From positions 1 through 64,000 of the forward strand of contig NW_025421232.1 of the NCBI RefSeq assembly GCF_020382885.2: a stretch of 64,000 nucleotides of DNA. The letters are read 5' to 3'. Below the pieces are notes generated by a model that worked only from the letters and a program-made list of their open reading frames with translations, made no database searches and was not told the origin of the DNA. Positions 43,447 through 55,176 of the stretch are shown here, piece after piece. How positions within the stretch are numbered: position 1 is the first letter of the stretch; every line of letters starts with the position of its first letter. The position numbers were made by a program, and so were the translations under genes. The stretch is from Scatophagus argus (taxonomy: Eukaryota; Chordata; Actinopteri; Scatophagidae).

Positions 43447-43698
43447 TAACCTGTTTTCCTGATGAAATATTTGAATTACTGACGCTACTGTATATCTGCT
43501 GAGATTTGGCTGAACTCTTAGTCCAGCCTCCCTTAGTGTGAGTCCGTGGTTTATTACATGGTCAATGAGTGTTGTGCGGATTTCCTTGGTTAAAGTTGGT
43601 CCTCTTCTCCTTTGTTCAAGTGCTCTCTCATTTTCAAGTCCCTCTCTACGTCTACTTCTTCCTCGGCCTCTTTCTTCTCCTCTATAAAAAAGCAGCAA
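43447..43698 (-). pseudogene. HTH fragment of an IS630/Tc1-like transposase
   Basis: The reverse strand encodes an Arg-rich start, then RRRGPTLTKEIRTTLIDHVI, NHGLTLREAGLRVQPNLSRY and TVASVIQIFHQENR, a helix-turn-helix/paired-like DNA-binding region seen in fish Tc1/IS630-type transposases. No DDE domain follows; after HQENR the frame runs into non-homologous sequence. Assignment is from the motif pattern. Confidence 0.5.
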
Positions 43699-43714
43699 AA
43701 ATGGAAGGAGCTCG

Positions 43715-45440
43715 AAGAAGAGTGAGAACGCATGCCATTTGGCCTCTGTAATGCCCCTGCAACCCTTCAGAGGCTGATGCAGAGATGCCTGGGGGGTCTA
43801 GTCTCTGAATCTGCATTAGTATACCTCGATGATGTCATTGTTTTCTCTGCCGACTTTGACACCCACATGAACAATCTCAAAAGGTATTTAAAAGACTGTC
43901 TAGTTTTGGCTTGAAGCTACGACCTGACAAATGTGCTTTATTCCAGAGGCAGGTGAAGTTCCTTGGACATGAGGTGCGTGGGGAAGGGGTACTGCCAGAC
44001 CCTGAAAAGATAGCATGTGTGCAAAACTGGGCCATACCACAGACCGTTAGTCAAGTGAGGTCATTTCTTGGTTTTGCCAGCTATTATCACCCTTCATTGC
44101 TGGCATTTCCAAACTTGCACAGCCCGCTTAACACCCTATTGTCCCCAAAAGTGAAAAGAAAGCCATGGTACGGTGGTCCACAGAGTGTGAGGAGTCCTTC
44201 AAAACTCTGAAGGAGGCACTTGCCCAAGCTTCGGTTCTTGGTTATGCAGATTTTGCCCATCCCTCCCGAGTTTACACTGATGCCAGCCTTACAGGCTTAG
44301 GCGCAGTCCTGGCACAAGCCCAAGACGAAAAAGAGCGTGTGATAGCCTATGCCAGCTGCAGTCTTCAAATTATAATTCATTTAAGCTTGAACTTCTTGCT
44401 CTAAAATGGGCTGGAACTGGCAAGTTTAAGGACTTCCTCTGGGGCACGCAGTTCACCATGTTCACAGATAACAATCCCGTTGTCCACCTTCAGTCAGCAA
44501 CGCTGGGTGGCTCAGCTTGCTAATTACCACTTCGATGTGAGGTATAGGCCAGGAAAGGAAAATGCTAATGCTGATGTGCTGTCTCAACTACCACCACAGG
44601 TCCAAAGCTCCCATCCTGCAAAAGAAACCTCCGAGGTGGAGGCATGTACAGTTCATGCAGTACAGGCCCTTGGTTACTGGCAGCCATTACAGGAGGGAGA
44701 CCATATCATTCAACACCTGAGGTATTATGTCAGCAGAAGAAAGCCACCTACAAAAAGAGAGTGCAGTAAGGAAACGGAGTGACCAGGCTCCTCTTGCAAT
44801 GGTGGATGGAGTATTGACTTGGTGGTTCCAAGACCCAGCCTCTAAAAAAGTAATGTTTCAGATTCTTGTCCCCCTACAGCATCGGTGGGCTACATGGGAT
44901 GAGTATCACAGACGCCAAGGCCACTTGGGTGCTGCAAAGATCTGTTCCATCCTCCGTAGAGCTTTCTACTGGCCTCGAATGGAAAAAGATGTGGCTGAGT
45001 GGACATCCAGGTGTGAAAGATGCGTTCAACGTAAGTCACATCCTGAAAGTAAAGCACCCATGACATTACTCCTCTTGAAGTTGTAGCCCTTGATTTTTTT
45101 GACTTTGAGCAGACCTACAGATGCATACCAGTATGTACTCATACAAACTGATTTATTCACAAACTATGCATGGGCCGTCCCCACCCGGGACCAGACGGCG
45201 AGTACCACAGTCAAAGTTATTCTCAAACATATAATCCAGACTGTGGGATGTATTGAATGTTTTCATTCGGACCAAGGGGCAAACTTTGACTCTGCTTTGC
45301 TGAAAGAACTTTGTCAATGTTATGGATGCAGGAAAAGCAGGACAACCTCCTACCATCCAGAGGGTAACGCCACCTGTGAACGCTGGAACCAGACCTTACC
45401 TGATATGTTGGGTACATTGGAAATTGTGTCACTACTGATG
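43715..45440 (+). pseudogene. Ty3/gypsy retrotransposon pol remnant
   Basis: Consecutive fragments in shifting frames. RT: MPFGLCNAPATLQRLMQ, YLDDVIVFS. Thumb: FLGHEVRGEGVLPDPEKI, VRSFLGFASYY. RNase H: VYTDASLTGLGAVLAQ. Connection: VRYRPGKENANADVLSQLPP. Integrase zinc domain: HRRQGHLGAAKI...CERCVQRK. Integrase core: ECFHSDQGANFDSALLKELC and SYHPEGNATCERWNQTL. Stops or frameshifts occur near 43912, 44400, 44780 and 45085. No gag, protease or LTR was seen, so this is an old truncated copy. Confidence 0.9.
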
Positions 45441-45479
45441 TCATTACTTACCACACTTTATGTTTTGTAAATCCCCCAC

Positions 45480-45660
45480 GCAGACTGTGTACAAACATAT
45501 ATCTATATATAGATATATAAGAATTTCCCCTCGGGGATAAATGGAGGAATTCTGATTCTGATATATATATATATCCCTTTACTGAATTTGATTGCACCAA
45601 CCTCACCAAGTCAAATTCCTTGTATTTGTAAAGTACTTGGCAATAAAACTTATTCCGATT
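45480..45660 (+). mobile_element. Two short LINE tails
   Basis: 45515-45570 resembles a family A 3' end (AAGAATTTCCCCTCGGGGAT; GAATTCTGATTCTGAT). 45600-45655 resembles a family D end (GTCAAATTCCTTGTATTTGT; ACTTGGCAATAAAACTT). Both lack coding sequence. Confidence 0.6.
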
Positions 45661-45819
45661 TGGCACTTTAACCTGGTTGGACTCCCTTCCTTGTCACATG
45701 CTTGTGACACCCCCTTATTCATTTATTAGTCTTACTTGACCCATTAAGTTTGCTTTACACCTTAACTGCCCATCTGTGCAATTACTCAACTCAAACTTTA
45801 CTTGGAACATTGGAAACAT

Positions 45820-46210
45820 TAACAAAACCAAGGAGTTGGTGGTAGACTTTTCAGAGAACCAGAAATGTGAAGCTCAGTGCTGTCTGCTTTAGTGTAGTCT
45901 GCTGGGGGAGCAGCATCAGTGCCAGATATGTCAGCAATCAACAAGCTCATCCGCAAAGCTGGAAATGTGACTGGACACAAGATGGAGACGTTTGAGTCAG
46001 TGAGGGACAAGAGATCAATGAAAAAACTGCTCTCCATCATGGACAACCCATCCCACCACGCTTCATGATACAATACAGAGACAGCGGAGCTCATTCTCCA
46101 ACAGACTCATTCAGCTCTGCTGTCATAAGGAACGCTATACGAAGTCACTACTGCCACTCTCCATAACACTATACAACAGCTCAAATGTGTGTGTCAGGTG
46201 AATACTGACA
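45820..46210 (+). pseudogene. Old LINE RT C-terminal remnant (family B-like)
   Basis: Broken frames resembling family B: AACAAAACCAAGGAGTTGGT, CTGGGGGAGCAGCATCAGTG, CTGCTCTCCATCATGGACAA and CATAAGGAACGCTATACGAA. Many indels; no tail recognised. Confidence 0.65.
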
Positions 46211-46379
46211 CTTGTACACAATTTCTACACACTACATGACTATATATTTGCACATTACTTGAAGTATTTTTCTTTATATACTTCAAAAGATTTGTCTAGT
46301 ATTTATACCCTTACAGATATTTCTATAATGTTTTTTTCTTTTTAATTGATAGAAATTTTATAATGTTTCATCATCCAAC

Positions 46380-47240
46380 ATCAGACAGGTGTAATCACAA
46401 TTGATCCCAGCATCCAATATTGACACATACAATTATAATGGATCCCTGCATCCAACATCAGGGTATGATATCACACAGGACGCTGGCATCCAACATTAAC
46501 ACACACAATTACTATAGATCCAGGTATCCAACATTAGCATGCTATTACACTGGATCCTTGTGTCAAACATCAACACAGTACTCTGGAATCCACTACCATT
46601 ATGGAAAATTATACTGGATCCTGGTATCCACTGTAAGGGCATGCAACTACTCATAACTCTGACATCCAAAACCATGATTTGCAGTTTGAAAATAACCAAC
46701 CAAATATGCTTTATTGCAATGCAAACATTTTATGACATTTTGATTAGCAATGGCAGCCAGATCAAATATCTCATCCCCCTTTCAGTTTACCACTGTAATA
46801 TTTCTCCTGACAAAACCATTTAGACAAAAACCTTCTCAAAATCTAAAAGAACTTCAGAACTAACCAGGAAAGCTATTACCAGTTTACCACTGATAACCAC
46901 ATCTCTGGATGCATATAATAAAGGGTCAACATCCAGCTTGTCAGTATAACCATGGCATAACACTGCATATACAACACAATCTCCATATCTTTGTTAATGA
47001 AGTATTAGCATCCACCATCTCAGTATACCTATGGAAAAACACCCAGCATCTCTATACATACCACTTTGTGTGATCCAACATCTCTGTGTCCATATTTATG
47101 ACGTATTAGCATCCATTATCTCAGTATACACAGGCTTTGGTCCACTACCTAAGTATATCCATGGAAAAACACCCAACAAATCAAAATTTTCCACTATCTT
47201 TGTATGATAGCTGTTGAAGATCAACATTTCCATGTGACCA
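46380..47240. repeat. Degenerate satellite-like array built on CATCCAACAT
   Basis: Loose tandem repeat of roughly 40-bp spacing. 46380-46680 alternates GATCC and CATCCAACATYA motifs; 46900-47240 repeats CATCTCAGTATACC and CATGGAAAAACACCCA. A related motif occurs at 27060-27240. No coding frame. Confidence 0.6.
46812..46925. repeat. Interspersed repeat near Ig gene, copy 1 (others 49150-49270, 49375-49480)
   Basis: Shared order of CAAARTCTAAAAGA, AAAGCTATTAC and TTTACCACTGATAAC, once downstream and twice upstream of the Ig gene, all in the same orientation. The two upstream copies are about 230 bp apart. Confidence 0.55.
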
Positions 47241-47449
47241 TGCAATAAAAAACAAGTTCTAGCTACAATACACTATGTCAGTATATAATGTAACATTAAA
47301 TTAATATTAATATTACAATCATTTTCAAATGAGTGATGGCCCCAAGTGGCCCTGTAAAAAACTTCCATCCATTTTCTCAGTATTCCTTTGTGATGAAACC
47401 AAACTTACACTTAAACTAACAGAAGCCTTTCTCTGGCCTGAATTAAAGC

Positions 47450-49019
47450 TCACAAGCAGGTCATCATTGAAAGTAATGCTCCCATAACTTCTCCATCTAC
47501 AAAAGAAAAGAGAGAAATAGAGCTATTTTAATTGAATGGAAGATTTGGCTTGCATGCCACAATCCCTTAAATTCAATACTGCAGTGAAATATGATTTCTC
47601 AGCTCAAGTTCTTACCCTCATAATCCACATTTGTTTCAGGTATCTCTTCTGTAGAATCTTCCTCCTGCCAAGGACAAAAATGACATTTACATTTCTGACG
47701 TAAAAATGTTATGAACAATAAATCAAGCCTCTACCCTTAACCTTAATGAGGTTTACCACTCACCTTGATTTTCATAAGGGTTTTGGTTATGTTACACACA
47801 CATCTTCTCCCACAAATTCCATGTGTTCTCTATACAGTCTACCATCTTTAACAATTATTTAGATTTTATTTATTGAATTATTTTACAAAACAGGAACTGT
47901 AATTACTACTACATCAAATTCCTTCATTACCGTGGTCATTTCTGGCTGTGCAGGGTCAAACCTCTCTTCATCAGTTAAGACATTTTCTTCATCAGACTTC
48001 TGCTGTTTTTTTTGTTTCCAGCAGCGGAAAATTACACCTGCCGAAATTATGATAATGAAAGTAATAGAAGCAGCCACTGTGACTGATACTTTCCCATCCA
48101 GTGTTGAAGTGTTTTGAGATTCCGTGGTGAGGCTCAAGTGAACCGTGTGGGTTTCAGCGGTGTCATGGACCATTCCAAAAACTTTGTTGAATACTGACAT
48201 CATTACTACAACAGTAGTTGCCTGGAGTGTGTGAGGGTAGGTTCCTGTGATAGTTCCTGTGGTGATTACAGTGGTGGTTCCTGTGCTAGTTCCTGTGGTG
48301 ATTACAGTGGTGGTTCCTGTGATAGTTCCTGTGGTGATTACAGTGGTGGTTCCTGTGCTAGTTCCTGTGGTGATTACAGTGGTGGTTCCTGTGATAGTTC
48401 CTGTGGTGATTACAGTGGTGGTTCCTGTGGCAGTTTTTGCATTGTCTTGTGAAGACAAGTCATCATGAGAGCTTGCAGAAGTTTTGGTGGATGGCAACAA
48501 ACTGTAGTTTGCAGGGAAGGTGGTGACTAGTGAAGACTTGTTCCTCAGCTTTAAGTCCACATCAGACTCAGTGCCACCATCGGAACCATAGACTGGAACA
48601 GGCACCTCCTCCATTACCATCAGCTTAATCTGACTGCTTTGGACTTCTCGAAACTTTTTTACTGTACATTGGTAAGTACCTTTGTCTGTAATCTTAACAC
48701 GTTTAATGGTTAGTGAAGCGTCTCCATCTTGGGGATCTGGAGAGGAAAAGTGGACTCTGCCTTCAAAACCAGTGAAGTGGTGTATTACGTCTTCAGTGTA
48801 ACAGATGAGGTGTTCCTCTTCCTCTTGACCATCTGAACGGTTGACCGTCCACTCAATCTCCAACTCACCAACATCCACAGAAGCAAGGGTGAAATGGCAT
48901 CTGAGGCTGATGTCATGTCCTAGCGCTGCTTGGTATTCAGAAGAGGGGCTGGTTAAATTCAATCCACAGGTGGATGTCAAAAGTACTGACACCAGACCGA
49001 TGAGCAAGACCAAAGCCAT
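47450..49019 (-). CDS. CXADR/CTX-like single V-set Ig membrane protein
   Basis: Main exon 49019-47931 encodes a signal peptide (MALVLLIGLVSVLLTSTCG), one V-set domain with the Cys41-Cys118 pair, Trp57, GRVHFSSPDPQDGDASL and DKGTYQCTV, a Thr-rich stalk, a membrane segment (ASITFIIIISAGVIFRCW) and a charged tail. The V domain resembles CXADR and CTX-type adhesion receptors, but the second Ig domain is replaced by the stalk. Reading on would stop at 47883. A donor at ACG|GTAATG (47930) joins in phase to a 49-bp exon (47664-47616, EEDSTEEIPETNVDYE) and a last exon (47496-47450, ending MGALLSMMTCL). This gives 394 residues with a DYED tyrosine motif. A cell-surface role is inferred. Signal, V domain, stalk and membrane segment in one exon is unusual for this family. 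Confidence 0.75.
48236..48440. repeat. 36-bp minisatellite encoding the Thr-rich stalk
   Basis: About five 36-bp units on the minus strand, each encoding TGTTTVITTGTI or TGTTTVITTGTS. The Ile/Ser variants alternate, so the higher-order unit is 72 bp. Copy number can change without breaking frame. Confidence 0.92.
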
Positions 49020-49798
49020 GGAAATGTTTGGGGGCTTGAAGGATTAACATCGATGTGATCTGTAGGGTGTGATAGAAATAATAATACATTTGTATTTTAA
49101 AACACAGTACTTGAATATGTTATTTCAATATTACCCTTTATTTCTGTACTTCAATGTTTAGGGTAACAGTCTTGTCAAAGTCTAAAAGAGCCCTCTGAAA
49201 ACAATTTAGAAAGCTATTACAACTCTACTACTGATAATTACAGCTGGCCTTCCCAAGATTTCAGTGTAGTAGCAAATTTGAGTCTAAGGCCCACAAGGAC
49301 CTTGGCCACATTTTCATGCACTGTTTCAGTATGCCACAGTAATTTCACCCAAGTACAATCACCTTTAGGGTAAAAACCCTAGTAAAGTCTAACATCTGAA
49401 TACCACCTAAAAAGCTATAACAGCTTTACCACTGATAACAATATCCTCTGTATAATCAAATATCTTCACGGTATGTTCAAGAAGAGTAAAAATTGAAGTA
49501 ACAATATGTAAACCTGTTGACTAGCTTTTAAAATGGTTACTGCAGGCCAAATTCAAAACACTACAGAGAGAAAACTGGCATTTCCTCCAGTGCATCCAAA
49601 GCCTGTCATTTAAGGAAAGTAATGATATGATTTTGTGTGTGTGCTGTAACGACTCCATTTTTCAAAAGCCTTGTTTAACCATGTTTCTGGTCATGCAGTA
49701 TAGAGATTTTTAGAAACATGCTGCAGCTTTTTTTGTCAGATAGACTCAATTAGATCAGTTGAACACAACACGTAAATACGTAGACTATTGAAAACAAT

Positions 49799-50102
49799 CA
49801 GTGGCGGCTGGTGCTGATTGAGTGGGCTAACAAATAAATTATAGCCATAGAATTGCAAGTTAAAGTAAAAGTAACATTCTCATTCTCTCTCTCTCTCTCA
49901 ATATATATATTTATATTTCTATATGTATATTTATATACTTGGGCATGCACATGTACACACACATGCACTGTTTTGACAAATTTTTTCTTCATAGGACATT
50001 GAAAAAACACGGATTATTAAGAAGATGATCCACCTCATTCATGTTAGCGCCCGGCATTTTTCATCTTCTTTTCTTCTACTAGGTCATTACCAGCCGTCAC
50101 TG
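49799..50102. mobile_element. hAT-type MITE
   Basis: 304 bp. Ends CAGTGGCGGCTGGT and ACCAGCCGTCACTG form a 14-bp inverted repeat with one mismatch. Flanks AAAACAAT and AAAACAAC are an 8-bp target duplication with one mismatch, the size expected of hAT elements. It contains CT and TA microsatellites but no transposase. Confidence 0.85.
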
Positions 50103-51320
50103 AAAACAACAGTCCTTAATGACTCTTTATTTGAAGAGCTCTTTTCCAAAACGCTATAATTGCATTTTAATAGTTTTCAGGAAAATTTTTTACCTAGACC
50201 CACACATTTTGTTAATATTCAATTTATCCTGTTAAAATGGTTAGGTCAAATGGTCAGTTTGAGCACACGCACACGTAGCTTCCTTACCCGTGCTCTATTG
50301 GGCTCGAAAGGGCATGTGATCTCGCAATGCATTGTGCGCCGTGGTCGCCATTTTTGTGGGCAAAAGTTTTTTTGTACATCACTTAGATACAGTGCTGAGA
50401 GAGAGAGAGAGACACACCAGGAAAAAATGGGCCGTACAAAAGAGACAGGCAATGGACCGTAACGAGACAAGCTGGACCTTGTTCCAAAGGCTTGGTACCT
50501 CGAAAAAAATAGTAAAATTGGTGGAATCGATCCACATGAGCATGTGCAGTGATATTTATCTGGGTTTGCACTTTGTATTTTCATTTGTTACCTCATTTGC
50601 ACTGTTACTGGAATTTCAACAGTGTCACTGCACTGCACAATAATGTTTGTAATAAAGTGAAAAGCTTTAAAAACAAGAAGTGTTCAGACATTATTGCTTG
50701 AGTAAATGGCATGGTCTCATAGAGGACTTCTTATAGCTCAATTAAAATAGTTAGAATATCGTTTCAGATGTTGCTACTGAACCACAATATTTATTATCAC
50801 TATCAGGCACAGTTTTATTAACTGTCTTTGTAAAGTGCAGGCCTGGTGTTTGTCGCCATATGAACAAGTAGCGGGTGAGGAGATTTTCCTTTGCCTGACA
50901 TATCAATGACATGTTAAGGATAAATAGAAATAAGCAGAGAAAAATTAACAGTTATTCATTTTATTTTCAGATTGGTCGAGAGGACATATCGCATTTAGGC
51001 TAAAAATAGTTTCAGCGCTCATCGCGGTTTGGAAATAAACTGCATCTTGCAGTACATTTTAAACAAGGAAATGTAGCGATTCGTCATGAAATGCTGGAGC
51101 AGTGAATAAGACAGTACATAATGGCATGACGAACTCAGCATGCACTATCGTAAGTATAAAGTTATAATCAGTTTCTTACCTCTTACGTCCATTAACTGCA
51201 CAATTAAGTCTCCCTGTGTTTCGCCTCATCCATTTAGCACGTCTTGCTTCAACTCAGCACCTGGGAAAGCATCGCAGATTGGCTCTCCAAATCTCGCGAG
51301 ATTACGATATACCTCGCTAC
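50103..51320. other. No gene recognised
   Basis: AT-rich with short open frames of no recognisable identity; AG microsatellite at about 50397-50411. Confidence 0.45.
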
Positions 51321-51324
51321 AAAT

Positions 51325-51402
51325 AATGAAGCACAACACTGACAGTGACTTTAATCCTCATCAGAATCCCCAGAGGTTTTTCCACAGTGGTCTGCAGGTA
51401 AG
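51325..51402 (+). CDS. Gene X family copy iii, possible first exon
   Basis: ATG-started open stretch MKHNTDSDFNPHQNPQRFFH ending phase 0 at CTGCAG|GTAAGG. It could splice in phase to the X-family exon at 55177. No homology of its own recognised. Confidence 0.35.
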
Positions 51403-51577
51403 GCTTGACTGATGTTTGGTCACACAATTTGTGAAACTGAGAGAGTTGTTGGTTTTCTTACATTGTAATATAAAGACAGTGGACCCTAATGTCGATGTAG
51501 GTAGGCAGGGGCGAGTATTTCATTCCACTGATGTATCTTTGTTAAGAACTTGGTGAATACCCCCGTGAAATAGTTTC

Positions 51578-51975
51578 AGAATCAAAATCCTTTATTAAAC
51601 CCTTGCAGGAAATTGTTGGATTGCAGTGCTCCATTTCACAGTACAGGTAAATAAAGAGGAAAGTAACATTAAAAAGATACAAATAAAATAAAATGGTAAT
51701 TAAACCCAATCCACAAATAGTAATATAATAATAGTAATAATAATAATAAAAAAATGGAAATACAAGAATAGAAAATCAAGAAGTAAAGAAATATACCCTT
51801 GAAAATGGACACTATATACATTGTTAATATTAACTTAAATTGTGCAAATAGAAATTATATACAGAGTAGTAGGATATTTTGTGTATTGCACATATAACAA
51901 GGGTTGGGCTTCAGAAAACTGGACAGTACAGTCTCTGTGACTCTTCTGTTAACATTTGATTCCACTTGGAGATCA
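51578..51975 (-). mobile_element. LINE 3' UTR, minus strand
   Basis: Reversed LINE tail: TCAGAATCAAAATCCTTTAT, then AT-rich UTR with ATA repeats. No RT coding part retained. Confidence 0.6.
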
Positions 51976-52065
51976 ACTCAGAGTTTTTTCATTTAAGGCT
52001 GTAAAGGTTAGATGTTTGGTTTGTTGGTCTTTACATGCAGAGAAATTGGTCTTCAGTGACCTCTT

Positions 52066-53560
52066 GAAATTTGTTGTCAATTTTGGGCACTTCCTGTTGT
52101 GGTAGATATAGACACCATAGTTTTCTCTGGTCCCCTGCCCAATTTGGCTGGTGACCACATGTTTAGTCGCATGTGGTCGCTTCATTGTTGGATGTCTCGG
52201 TGGTGTTCAGCAAACAACGTGGCCTATATAGACAACTGGAAAAGTTTCTGGGGAAAACCTGGTCTGGTTAGGAGAGGTGGCAACCATCCTACTTTGGATG
52301 GGGCAGCTCTCTTGTCTTTGAACATAGTAAATTCTGTACACCACCAAAAGCCATGACAACTACCCAGATTCCAGACCAGGGGGCAGAGCTGCTGTCTTAC
52401 ACACCCTTCTGCAAGCTCCTTTCTACTGTCACCCCCCCAACCCTCTTCACACCCCATTGAAACTGAGTTGTTCATGAAAATATAGTTATAATCAAAACAA
52501 CTACTCTAGTTAATCAGTCCAAGTATTAAATGTGGTTGATTAAATATTCAGTCCCTCATGTCCAAATCTCTGCTAATAAATGATCTGATACTCGATCACC
52601 ATATTGATGTAATGTCACTCACAGAAACCCGGTTGCAGCAGGATGAATTTCTCAGTTTAAATGAATCAACCCCTCCGTGCTGCATTAACTACCAAGTACC
52701 CAGAAATACTGATAGAGGAGGAGGAGTGGCAGCAGTTTATCAGTCACGATCTGCATATCAACCCTAAACCTACTGCTAAATACAATTCATTTGAAACTCT
52801 TACTCTTAGCTTCTTACACACAGACTGGAGAGCAGATAAACCACTTTTATTTGCTGTGGTGTGGTCCCCCAGCGCCTTATTCTGAGTTCTTAAATGAATT
52901 CCCTGACTTTCTATCATACTTAGCAATAAACTCAGACAAAGTTATCATAGTGGAAGGCTTTAACATTTGTGTGGATGTTGAAAATGACTGTCTAGCTTCT
53001 GCATTCAGATCACTGGTAGACTCAATTGGCTTCCCTCGAGGGTAAATAAACCCACTCACTCCTTTAATCATACCCAGACCTGGTGCTAACCTATGGCATT
53101 GAGTCTGACTACCTTACAATTTTCCCCCAAAATCCTATCTTGTCCGACCACTCCTTAATAACATTTGAATTTACTTTGGCAAACTATACTTTGCCTGGAA
53201 AAAAAATCCACTACAGCAGATACCTTTCTGACACTGCTGTATCTAAATTCAAAGAACGTGTCCCAGCAGAGCTACCCTATATTAATACAATGGAGGGCAA
53301 CTATGCCAATTTCACTCCCTCACAGGTAGACGTTTATGTAGATAGCACTGCAACATCATTTCTTGGGACCCATAATTCTGTAGCCCCTCTGAAAAAGAAG
53401 GTTATTGACCAGAAGAGAGTAGCTCCTTGGTACAATTCAAATCTACACATATTGAAACAGAAAACTAGACAGCTGGAAAGAAAATTACATTCCAGCCAAT
53501 GTGTCGAGGATCGTCAAACCTGGAAAAATAGTTTATTAATGTATAAAAAAGAGAGTCAGC
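52066..53560 (+). mobile_element. L2 LINE, decayed: ORF1 end and endonuclease
   Basis: ORF1 esterase-like end: [19 protein letters not shown] and YIDNWKSFWGKPGLVRR, with the His block changed to GGNHPT. Endonuclease: LLINDLILDHHIDVMSLTET, a frame-shifted middle, VIIVEGFNICVDVEND (GDFN changed to EGFN), PILSDHSLITFEF, and linker VAPLKKKVIDQKRVAPWYNS. It stops at about 53560, where a reversed L2 3' UTR begins. Inserted within the intron of X copy iii. Confidence 0.85.
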
Positions 53561-53870
53561 TGGGTGAAGGAGGAGAAGAAGAGGTAGACAGGATAGAGAG
53601 GATGAAAGAGAGAGAGAGAGAAAGAAACATACATGAAATAGACATAAGAAATTACAAAGGACAAACATGATAGGTTGTTATAATTGGAATTGGAATTCTG
53701 AAGACTATGTATTGTATGTATTTGTTTTTTAGCTGACAAGTTAGTTATAACAGCACTACATAGAAGAACGACATAGGCAGATGTTGACAGTAGACACTGG
53801 GTTTGTAGTTCAACATGTGGATCTGGATGGAGAGAGACCTGCAGAAAGATACAGAGAGAGAAAGAACCCC
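53561..53870 (-). mobile_element. L2 3' UTR fragment, minus strand
   Basis: Matches 58770-59040: GAAGAGGTAGACAGGA, GAGAGA runs, GCAGATGTTGACAGTAGACA, GACCTGCAGAAAGATACAGA. No coding sequence. Confidence 0.75.
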
Positions 53871-55176
53871 GATTTTCTGGCCACTGAGCTAAGGACTGTC
53901 AGCACCTTGCTCAAAGCACTTGAACTTTTATTATCACCACCTGAGAAAACAGGATTGAACTGGCACCTGTCTGATCACATGACTGCATCTCTGCCCCATA
54001 TGGTGTTATTGCCTTAAAAAGACAATACATTTCCTTAGAAATTAATTTTGCAAATAATCCAGGCTGTTAGTGATGATGCAAACTGGGGCTTCATATGGAC
54101 AATACAATTACACAGTGTCTGAAGTATGTATGAAAAAAAAATCCATAACATTGTATACACAGATTTACAAATGTTTAGATAGTTTCTGGCCAGAAACACC
54201 TCCCTTTTTCGGGAAAACAAATGTCAGCTGGGGTAAAAGATTGTCCAATCGCACCATGAAGTTTGTCTCAAGTGGAAGTGTAATCTGCATTTATCTGTTA
54301 GAAGTTAGAAGACTAGCTTGCCGTAGAGTTTTTCTGCCCCCAAGTGGCCAAAATAAAGAACTGCTTCCTCGATGTTTTTTTCTCTCCAAATATTGATCAT
54401 CTTCTGTTTGTTTTACAAAACAGTTAAGTCTATACTCATGTTTATTGAAATAATTCTCAACAATTAAGTAATGTAAGTAAAGTTTTATGTCATTTGTACA
54501 TAAAATGTGTGTTTTTCCTGTCATAACTTTCCTGTCTATTGTGTGGTGACACAATAGAAAGTTAATGATTCCTATTTTGGTTTGGTCTGATATAGATTTA
54601 GAGCATTTAAACCCTTGTGTCTGCACCTTTAGTACATGTTAAATGTGGAATATTCCTTTTTATTTAATTTTTATGCTGTGTCACATGTGCTCTTTGAGAA
54701 CTCTTATCATTTGCATTTAATATAAAGAATAAAAGTTCTGGACATAAATGAACACATTCTTTCATTTAAAGGAACAATTACATGAATAATTTGGCTGTTT
54801 TAGACAAACAGATTGAAAGTATTCAAAAATACATACAAAATACAAAAGATTTTCTCCACTCAAATACATTTAACTTTGCTCATCCACTTAATTTAAAAAT
54901 TTGGTGCAACAAATCACTTATCATGTAAATTTTACTTTCTTTCACCACCGTCGGACAGAGAAAATGACGGTGTTGATAAAAACAACAAACCTACAGGAGC
55001 CTTTTTGCCCTTTTTTCATTTAGCAGATGTGCAGAATTGTAAGGGGGTCCTCAGGAATATATCTGACTAACTATCTAACCAGTTTTATCTTATTTGTTTG
55101 ATTTAACTGCTAAATTATAAGTGGGTTTTTCCTGTGACGCTAGTTTGGATGCTTCTTTCATTTTATTTTATTCCAG
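53871..55176. other. No feature recognised
   Basis: AT-rich sequence, presumably intron of X copy iii. Nothing identifiable. Confidence 0.45.

Noticed and set aside
47761-47820. Extra Ig-gene exon encoding NPYENQ before a GTGAGT donor
   Set aside because: The frame giving NPYENQ meets a TAA with no acceptor AG between; the other frame lacks support. The skip join from the main exon to 47664 is in phase, so it was preferred.
48236-48440. Regular direct repeats resembling a CRISPR array
   Set aside because: Units are contiguous without unique spacers, they encode protein, and the genome is vertebrate. The same applies to the arrays at 5.8 and 12.3 kb.
48231-48468. Plus-strand Cys/Gly/Ser-rich and Val-rich repeat proteins
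   Set aside because: Antisense shadows of the Thr-rich stalk of the minus-strand Ig gene.
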